Part shown: piece by piece, positions 56,826 through 64,000 of the stretch
Position numbering within the stretch: position 1 is the stretch's first letter
Layout of the letters: each line of letters starts with the position of its first letter
Assembly: GCA_017163975.1 (NCBI GenBank)
Contig: JAFFSR010000278.1
Location: 248,001-312,000 of the forward strand
DNA length: 64,000 nucleotides
From: Anastatus disparis
Lineage: Eukaryota > Arthropoda > Insecta > Hymenoptera > Eupelmidae
Direction: 5' to 3'
Translations under genes and position numbers: made by a program
Notes under the pieces: generated by a model
Databases searched by the model: none
Told to the model about the DNA's origin: nothing
What the model saw: the letters and a program-made list of their open reading frames with translations, nothing else

Positions 56826-59220
56826 ATGGATATTGAAAAAGAAATCTTTAAGATTACTAGTCATTTATATGGTAGTTCAAGCCTTTCAAGAACAAACGTG
56901 CAATTTGTTATAGACTTGATGCAAAATTCAATTGCAAATATCTATAACCCTTTTTTATATGAAAAATTAGTAACCAATTTAAATAATGCTGTCAAAGATA
57001 ATGTTTCTGAAGAAATAAAGAAAACTTTTAAAAATGGCAATTTTTACAATTTAACAGCGAAGACAAAAGATTGCGGTATTATAAAAAAACTGGTTCATTT
57101 ACGAAGCTAGAAAATTGTTATATTGCAATCAGAGAAGTTTTTACACTTATTGGGAAATAAGTTATTGTGCAAGATAAAAATGTTATGATATCTCATATTC
57201 CATTAAAAATATCGCTCAAGAGGCGGTCGGAACCAAATCGGTGACTTGCGGTATATATCAAGTCAGCATTTTTCGCTTTACGATAATATTTTGTATATTT
57301 TAGTGGCTTAAACTATTTCAAATTATTCTTTGTATACATGACTAGAGGAAATGACTATATTTTTACCATACGAATAAATAAATAAATTATTATAAGCATT
57401 TATTACAAATATCAAACTGACTTGACATATACCGCATGCAAAAAACTGTCGTGTCGATTATTAGGTGGCATTTTTCGCTTTATAACAATATTTTGTATAT
57501 TTTTGTGGCTTTAACTATTTTAAATTATTCTTTATATACATGACTAGAGGAAATGACTTTATTTTTACCATATTAATAAATGAATAAATTATTATAAGCA
57601 TTTATTACAAGCACCGGACTAAGTCACCGATTTGGTTCCGACCGCCTCTTAAGCAATCGCTCCAGATTGATAGATTATTTAATACTCTTATGGAATATAT
57701 AGAGTTTTTAAACAATGACAAATCTGCAATAACAAATTTTATACAAGGTCAACTATGGGAAAAACAGATATCAAAATTCGATAAAAAAAATTATCGCTCT
57801 TCCATTATTCGGATATTTTGATAATGTAGAAACAGGAAACAGTTTAGGATCACATGCAAAAAATAATGAAATTGGATTAGTCTACGTCATAATACCTTGC
57901 TTTGCTAATTGAGTTAGTTATAACACATAAAAATGGAACCCGATTTGTTAAAGCATATTTTATAACCAGTCTGATTCTCAGTGATGACCTTAGAATAAAC
58001 AGTATTTTTGGATTCACATCATCTCTTTCGAAAACTTGTTGGCGGTGAATGTGCTATATTGATACAAACCTTATGCATAATTTAATAAGTGAATCCGAAA
58101 GTTTGTTGAGAACACCTGAAAAGTATAAAGAAAATTCAAATAATATGTCTTTCGTTAAAAGTGGCATTAAGGAAGAATGCTTTTTTAATTTCGTAAGGAT
58201 TTTGATGCGATCAATATTTCCAGGGTAGATAGAATGCACGATGTATACGAAGGAGTTTGTAATTACGTGATAGCGGAAATTTTATTAAAATTCGTTATTA
58301 AACATAAATTAATTAATATAGATCATATTAACTATAAGTAACGTTCTATGAATTTCAGTTTTGAATCTTCCAATGTACCACCGCCAATTAGTTTATACTA
58401 TCTTAAAAATAATCGAAGATAAAAAATGTCTGCTGCCGAAAGTTTATTTTTCACTCGATATTTTGGTGTGATAGTAGGAAGTATAATAAAGTCTGATAAC
58501 CAATACTGGAGATTGTACAGAAAATTGAGAGCTTTAATTCTTTTTCTTACAACATCATCATTAACTTATTCTCATCTATTACAAATTAAAAGATTAATTA
58601 CTGAAATAAATGATATGTATATTCAATTTGTTGGAAGCTTGAAACCGAAATTCTGTCTACTTCTTCACTATGTCAGACAACTATCAAAAAATAGACCAGT
58701 TGTTAAATTTACATTAATGAGATTCGAATCTTATCACCAAATAATAAAATTAATTTTATCCTATTCTTCTTCACATCGACAAATTTTAAAAAGTGTAAGT
58801 ACAAGATATACATTATCACTTATGGCTTGCAGTCTTCAAAATATTAATATAATTATATTACACACGGTCCTACGATATCAAATAATTCAATAATACTACT
58901 CTGTCTCAGCAAACGTTAAATATGCTATAAAAAATATAACAATAAATAATTTTTGTTATAAAAAGGACACTATTATTGTAGTGGACTACAAAGATAATAT
59001 GCCAGTGTTTAGCAAAATTAACAAAATTTTTATTGATGATGATAAAATAATATTTCATTATTTAACTTTATTTACTATAGGATTTAATACTGACTATTTT
59101 GCATATAGTGTTACTTATTCCAACTCTACAGAGCATACTATTACATACGATGCATTGGCAAACAAACTAGTTTGCTTATTATTTGATGATGTAAATGCGT
59201 TGTTTATTGTTACAAGATAA
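56826..59220 (+). pseudogene. ORF2 of the two-gene transposon: transposase-like protein (decayed)
   Basis: The frame starts at MDIEKEIFKITSHLY, with SRTNVQFVIDLMQNSI, typical of the N-terminal helical part. After the inserted MITE it resumes (LQIDRLFNTLMEYIEFL, FIQGQLWEKQ). Characteristic blocks follow: LFGYFDNVETGNSLGSHA (about 57808-57865), HDVYEGVCNYVIAEILLKF (about 58237), VPPPISLYYLKNN, SAAESLFFTRYFGVIVG (58432), WRLYRKLRAL and LKPKFCLLLHY. RPVVKFTLMRFESYH comes next and CLLFDDVNALFIV ends the protein at 59220. I recognise this as a recurrent transposase-like family in insects and cnidarians, possibly related to CMC/EnSpm enzymes. Candidate acidic residues are the D in YFDN and the E in SAAES. 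Stops between 57900 and 58200 have destroyed the middle. The C2H2 finger that relatives often carry is not seen. Confidence 0.6.
57220..57648. mobile_element. 429 bp MITE inside ORF2
   Basis: GAGGCGGTCGGAACCAAATC and its exact complement form the ends. TTAA on the right and TCAA (one change) on the left suggest a TTAA duplication. The interior contains an about 185-230 bp direct duplication (GCATTTTTCGCTTTA to TATTACAA, starting near 57269 and 57469). The ORF2 frame is continuous across it if the insert is removed. Confidence 0.82.
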
Positions 59221-59463
59221 ACTTTATAAATAAAAATATAAGTAAAAAATTTAATGTGTATTCTATGTAAATATATTCCTGTTTAAAATCCTTCTAGTTT
59301 ACGTTATTATAAACCCTTACTATAATCTATAATCTTTATATTTCTTGTAAGTTTGTTAAATTTAAATACTTTTTTTATGCTCATAAAGATATTTAAACCC
59401 TTTTGCAAACTGCAAATGAAACTCATGTTGTCCTTATATGATAAAATCTTCTAACTCGTTTTT

Positions 59464-59628
59464 CGGTTGCAGTACTGAAAAACACCTGCTTGACAGCCTC
59501 AGTCGCGCTGCGTGGCAAATTGCCACTTCACCATGCATGGAAGTGCACTTTTGTTTGCTAAAGACAGCACTCTGAATGTTACCGACAGCGAAACCGAAAA
59601 TGTTAACTATTTTCCGTGTAGTTTTAGT
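59464..59628. repeat. Right inverted end of the two-gene transposon
   Basis: Mirror of 52785-52959: CGGTTGCAGTACTG at 59464, CCATGCATGG at 59531, AAGACAGCAC at 59561, CAGCGAAACC at 59586 and TTTTCCGTGTA at 59611. Confidence 0.55.
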
Positions 59629-62146
59629 AATATCTTTCTCCTCGCGTTGAAATTTTTTGAAAAGTTTAAATAACAGCGATACTAAAACAGAAAAACTGAA
59701 GAATACAAAATGTTGTTCTATTTTGCCTCACTTAAGTTTAGACGTTGGAAAATTTGGCTAATCTTATAACTTTTGATGATGGAAAAGTCTGGAATTTGAT
59801 TAGCAATCTCGTCAAGGGCACTTTTGACACGCTTACCCAACTTAGCTCTTTGGGTAAAAAGAAACAAAAGGCAAAATTTTTAAACTTTTTGCTCTTTTTT
59901 ATTCTCATAGTTAATGAAGAGTTAAATAATATGCATTAATGATTTAAATATAAACAAAAACTACACATGTGCTAACCCTCCTGAAAATGATCGCGGAACT
60001 TATGATGCAATATTTTGCGACACTTTTTGTGTCACTTTTTGCGTCACTTTTTATATCACTTTCGTGTCGCTTTATCGAGCCAAAAGTGACGCAACTTTTT
60101 GCGCAACTAATTGCGCAACTAATTGCGCAACTTTTCCAAAAATATAATATTAAATAAATCATAAATATTTTTTTTTAATTTTATTTTACATAATTTAAAA
60201 GATGTTAAAATACAGAATCAAAAATATTTAGAGCATGATTTAATCGTACACGTTTAAAGAATTAATTTGGGATCTCTTAAATAAATTGAAAATTCTTTAT
60301 CTAAATTATTAAAGGAGTGTTAATAGTTCAGTCAATAGAGCAAAAAAAAGACTATTTTAGACGTTAATTAGGGGCTAAATGAAACCTATATAAAGTTGTT
60401 AAGGGCGATAGAAAAACATACCCTATATAAAATGTAACAAAAAAAACGGTAGAAAATGCCCCAGGAGGCTGCAAAGTTGGCCAAAACAGCTTTTTAAATT
60501 CTCTGAAGCGACCTATAAATTTTAGTGAAAAAAGTTATTGATAAAAGTATTAGAGGATAAAAAACCTACAATTTGAGTACTGCCGCGATTATTTTCGTCA
60601 TTTAGTTATTGCAAAAAAGACAAAAAACTATCAAAAATGGCCATTTCTTGGATATCAATTATTTATTGCAAAAATAATTTTTAAAAAATTTTTTAATTTT
60701 CAAAAGAAAGCCTTCATAAATACGAACAGAAAGAGAGGTTATAATAGTAAATTGGTTAATTTGTTGCTGAGATATTCCCTATTATTTATCCCAACACGCA
60801 TAATGTTTATTGCCATAATTTTTTTTAGGCTGAACATATTGAGTTGCATAAAGGCTGAAACTCTTCATGAAGGTTCACATTTTCATATTTTGTTAAAAGC
60901 ATAAGTAGATAGATAGATGTGTTTTTATTTTGTAATAGTTTACAAAAAGTGAGAGCAAATGAGAAAATTGAATTACAATATTTTTTATAACGCTTTAAAA
61001 AAGAGGGTGTTTTTTTTATAAATAAATTAAGCTGGGGCTTTATTTATAACTTTTACGAATTTGCTATTTTAATATTTTTATAGTTGTGTTCGAAACGAAA
61101 ATTTAAAAGAAAGAAAGAACTCTCTAAGGCCAATAGGAGCCAAGATAAGATTTTTTTTTAAATCACAGCTACTTTGTTTATAACAATAAAGAAACGAATC
61201 AAGCGTCATTTTTTAGTTGAAGACTTATACTTTTAAAATCTATGATTAGATTTTTTTAAATGCGACTCTTTGTTATTATTACTAAAATAATAATAACATA
61301 CAAATAATAACGTCAAAGTTGGAGTCATGGTAGGGATGCTTATCTTTGCGCGTGCGGAAAGTTAACGAAGGACCCCGTTCCAATAAAATTCGTAAAAATT
61401 AACCGTATCTCCGTAAATAATGGACCGATTTTGATGTTTTTTTTTAATCTGGGATACCTTGAAAAATTATTAATATTGGTGCGGATAGTTTTTCAAAATA
61501 GGGTGTATTTAAGTTAAAACAACTGTACCTAATACAAACACCTTAAACGCAAATGATTGTTGTGGCTCACTAAATCAATATTTTAAGACGTGTAATGTCT
61601 CATTTTAAAGTTAAAAGAAAGAACTTTAAAATGAGATATCATGAGTTTCATTACGAAAATATAATATTTACAGAAATATAATATAATATTTACGGAATAC
61701 ACGTGGATTAACGTAAATGTTGTAAACAAAGTTACCTTATTATTTCTCGTAATTATTACATTTGGAACCTTGAGACAAGTTTAATTAAAATTTTTATTGA
61801 TTCTATATTTTAACTAATTATTATAATGAATTCATAGTTTTAATAAATATAAAAATAATTATTAATAATTGCAAAAATTTTAATAGTAATAATAAAAATT
61901 GTTATCTCGTTTTTTTTTTACTTTTCTTTGTTTTTCATGCAAAAAATTTTCTCATCATTAAATATATTTTTATTTTCTTTCTAAAATTAAACCACTAAAA
62001 TTTTAATGTAAGAAACATTTTTAAAATAACACAGAAAAATTCGATATACAAAGGGTAATCAGAAAATTTAAATTTTCATTTAAATAAACATTGAATTTTA
62101 GCAACAGCTTCTCATATATTATATAGATTAAATTTATTATTTCCAG
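59629..62146. other. AT-rich non-coding DNA
   Basis: At 60000-60140 are short reiterations: CACTTTTTG(T/C)GT-type words, then GCGCAACTAATT repeated three times. Phrases near 60440-60660 and 61380-61450 have the look of old foldback repeats, but no partner arm is visible. No gene recognised. Confidence 0.5.
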
Positions 62147-62294
62147 CAATCGTAATGGGGAGAGTTGCTCTAATGTCGAGGCAATCGAAATGGAAAACGA
62201 CGAATGCGAAGAAAGCAATAATATAAATTGTAATATTTTTATAGAGGAAAACGAAAGCGAGCCAACCGCAAAAAAAAAAAAAATTAATATTTAA
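62147..62294 (+). CDS. Terminal coding exon, unrecognised gene
   Basis: An acceptor TTATTTCCAG ends at 62146. A 48-codon open stretch follows to TAA at 62292-62294, with composition unlike the surroundings: SCSNVEAIEMENDECEESNN, then an acidic run and a Lys-rich end (KKKKINI). Its position just before another recombinase gene makes a C-terminal exon of a related Crypton-like gene conceivable, but there is no domain to confirm that. Earlier exons are not found in 59.6-62.1 kb. Confidence 0.45.
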
Positions 62295-62307
62295 TAAATA
62301 GTAGATT

Positions 62308-62419
62308 GTTAACCGAGGGAGCAAAATGGGTGATTTTTGCCTGAGTCGGGTTTGTCGCACGAGCGAGGCGAGTCCGACAATAAAGACGAGGGCAAAAACA
62401 CCTTGTTCCCGAGGTTAAC
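62308..62419. mobile_element. 112 bp inverted-repeat element with TTAA at both ends
   Basis: GTTAACCGAGGGAGCAA at the left and TTGTTCCCGAGGTTAAC at the right pair. Inner TTTTTGCC/GGCAAAAA and GTCGGGTTTGTCG/CGACAA also pair. TTAA occurs at 62309-62312 and 62415-62418. The centre contains GAGCGAGGCGAG. Confidence 0.6.
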
Positions 62420-63046
62420 ATATTATTTTTTCACACAAAGGGACTTTGAATTCAATTTAATTATTTCGTCTATTAAAAAATAATAATTCTTAAAATCTAA
62501 AAAACAATATTAAAAATTTTAATTATAAAAAATAAATAACAAATAATTTTTTAAACTATAAAAAAATACAATGAAAAAGTTCGATTGTAAAGAATAAATA
62601 ACTAATAATTTTTTAAATATAAAAATAAAATTAAACAAAAATATAACAAAAGCTAAAACAAAGCTAAACTATAAAAATAATAATTAAAAAATATTAAAAA
62701 AAAAAAAGAAAAGTTCCAAGTATTATGTGAAAATTCAATAATAAATTTAAATAATACAGAAATGTTAAATTTAAAAATAGAAGATTGCGTGAGTGGGGAT
62801 AGAAGATTGCGTGAGTGGGGATATTATAGGCGGAAAACTTCTCACTTGTTGTAGCCTTAAAGAGTTTGAAATTTTGTTATAAGAAGAGGTGACAAGACGG
62901 AACGCGAAAGAAGAACAAAGAAAATTAGAGTAGCAGGTTTTTCGATATTAAATTCTTTGTTAGTCGGTCCTTTCATTGTCAAGTGAGTGGAGCTTGTATT
63001 CATTCTATTATATTTACTGCGTGCAGTATTTAATTATCTTTCGACC
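62420..63046 (+). promoter_or_regulatory. Upstream region of the Crypton-like gene
   Basis: A 22-24 bp direct duplication (GATTGCGTGAGTGGGGATA, 62783-62823) lies about 220 bases before the start codon. A G+C-richer stretch (62880-62990, GTTAGTCGGTCCTTTCATTG) is the likely transcribed leader. No TATA box is assigned. Confidence 0.35.
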
Positions 63047-63469
63047 ATGGACGATGATAGTGATTTCGACGTTGAAGAAGTATCCACGGAATTACATGAA
63101 AAGGCAAAAGCAATGTGTCTAAATTTATTACCAGAAAAATCAAAAAAGAAATACACTGTTGTGTATAATGATTTCAAAAAATGGCGCAGTACACAAAATA
63201 CCAGTTCATTTTCTGAATCGGTTTTATTAGTTTATTTTGAAAACCTATCTAAGAAATTGCAACCATCGACATTGTGGTCAAAATACTCAATGTTGAGAAG
63301 CACGATTCTCAATTATGACAATATTGATATATCAAAATATAAAAAATTAATTTCATATTTAAAAAAATTACATTCAAGTTATAAAGCCAAAAAATCTAAT
63401 GTATTCACTTCCGAAGAAGTTTCAAAATTTTTTAATGAAGCTCCTGACAAACAATATCTAGATATTAAG
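63047..63469 (+). CDS. Crypton-like tyrosine recombinase, exon 1
   Basis: ATG at 63047 in good context (GACCATGG) opens 141 codons to a consensus donor AAG|GTGAGT at 63469/63470. I prefer it to the upstream ATG at 62987, whose extra residues are hydrophobic UTR-like translation. The peptide starts MDDDSDFDVEEV, then LLPEKSKKKYTVVYNDFKKW, SESVLLVYFENLSKKLQPST and LWSKYSMLRSTIL. It ends KKSNVFTSEEVSKFFNEAPD. This is the SAM-like core-binding domain of arthropod Crypton proteins, which bind DNA before cleavage by the catalytic domain in exon 2. There are no stops or shifts, unlike every other element protein here, so it may be young or host-maintained. Confidence 0.8.
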
Positions 63470-63661
63470 GTGAGTTTTTTTAATTATAATATTTCATTTA
63501 TTTTTTTATCTTGAATTCTATTCTTCATTCATATTTTAATTTTTATGGAAGTATTTATTTTATTAACTTTTATTAATATAATATTAACTTTTTTTCAATA
63601 GTCAAATTCATTGTTACATTTGAAACAAATTAATATTAGTCATTTAGAAGAATATAATATT

Positions 63662-63745
63662 TTTAATGATAATTTTTATAATTTTTAATAATAATTTTTA
63701 TAATTTTTAATAATAATTTTTATAATTTTTAATAATAATTTTTCA
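63662..63745. repeat. Intronic AT-rich tandem repeat, about 24 bp units
   Basis: Three to four units of TAATAATTTTTATAATTTT. Upstream, after TTTTTCAATAG at 63601, a phase-compatible 28-codon frame (SNSLLHLKQINISHLEEYN) ends in TAA; it could be an alternative terminal exon, or chance. Confidence 0.7.
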
Positions 63746-63757
63746 ATAAATTTTCAG

Positions 63758-64000
63758 GTTGTTTGTGCCATTGCAATCGCCGGTGCTTGTAGGACAGAAG
63801 AGTTAACATATCTTACAACTGAAAATGTTAAAGATCACAAGACTTTTTTACACGTGACTATACCTACCACTAAAACTAAATCATCAAGATCGTTTACGGT
63901 TAACGGTGAATTTTACAATGTTTGTAAAAGATATTTAGATTTACGACCAACTGATTTACCAAATAACAGATTATTTCTCAATTTTCAATGTGGAAAATTT
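63758..64000 (+). CDS. Crypton-like tyrosine recombinase, exon 2 (runs off the window)
   Basis: Acceptor ATTTTCAG at 63757, phase 0 with exon 1. The exon opens VVCAIAIAGACRTEELTYL, holding the first catalytic Arg of tyrosine recombinases in the expected CRTEEL context. VTIPTTKTKSSRSFTV follows, with the beta-strand/lysine region, and then YLDLRPTDLPNNRLFLNF, a conserved segment before the HxxR box. The remaining catalytic residues (HxxR, H/W, Y) would lie right of the window. Cryptons move by recombinase-mediated insertion of circular DNA, and several have been domesticated in animals. Confidence 0.8.

Noticed and set aside
59944..60162. Cys/Ser-repeat frame (minus strand)
   Set aside because: Produced by GCGCAACTAATT and CACTTTTTG short repeats; no other support.

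Overview
The window is AT-rich eukaryotic DNA made mostly of transposable elements. It looks like an insect. Hymenoptera (ant or wasp) is my best guess, from base composition and the mix of element families, but nothing here proves it. There is no bacterial-style gene organisation. Most coding sequence is decayed mobile-element protein; the only intact gene structure is a Crypton-like tyrosine recombinase at the right edge.

Layout, left to right. (1) 97-396 is a terminal exon of an unrecognised gene. (2) 1861 to about 14930 is one Ty3/gypsy-type, errantivirus-like retroelement on the minus strand: candidate LTR, primer-binding site, repeat-bearing leader, gag with about ten CCHC knuckles, protease, RT, RNase H, integrase and an envelope resembling chuvirus-type glycoproteins. 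A piggyBac-type MITE (12216-12354) sits in gag and a 2.5 kb repeat-filled inverted-repeat element (3502-6010) sits in env. (3) 15228-17570 holds a second, truncated gag on the plus strand, fused to a large palindrome (17515-18958). (4) 19115-28100 is non-coding: a tRNA-like/SINE head with 18 bp repeats, a possible solo LTR, several long-arm foldback elements and tandem arrays. (5) 28173 to about 32880 is a decayed DIRS-type (tyrosine-recombinase) retrotransposon with inverted ends, an intron-like gap in its first ORF, an RT tail, RNase H and recombinase, and about 1.1 kb of foreign sequence inside. (6) 33000-52785 is a field of MITEs and foldbacks: a TTAA-flanked hairpin family in six or seven copies, a 2.9 kb TACGTA-rich foldback, a second piggyBac MITE, a 283 bp satellite-like array and a 5.2 kb foldback with roughly 1.2 kb arms. 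(7) 52785-59628 appears to be a dead two-gene DNA transposon: diverged inverted ends around a SAM-domain ORF1 and a transposase-like ORF2, with three MITEs inserted. (8) 62147-64000 holds a short terminal exon and the start of an intact Crypton-like gene that runs off the window.

How the parts relate. The retroelements and the two-gene transposon carry their own machinery but are broken. The many MITEs would have been moved by transposases encoded elsewhere. Nested insertions give a relative chronology: gypsy before the piggyBac MITE and the repeat element; the two-gene transposon before its three MITEs; the TACGTA foldback before its two nested MITEs. The best candidates for something undescribed are the two-gene SAM/transposase element and the inverted-repeat family ending in CCCAYACAGCATGAAAG that fills itself with locus-specific tandem arrays.
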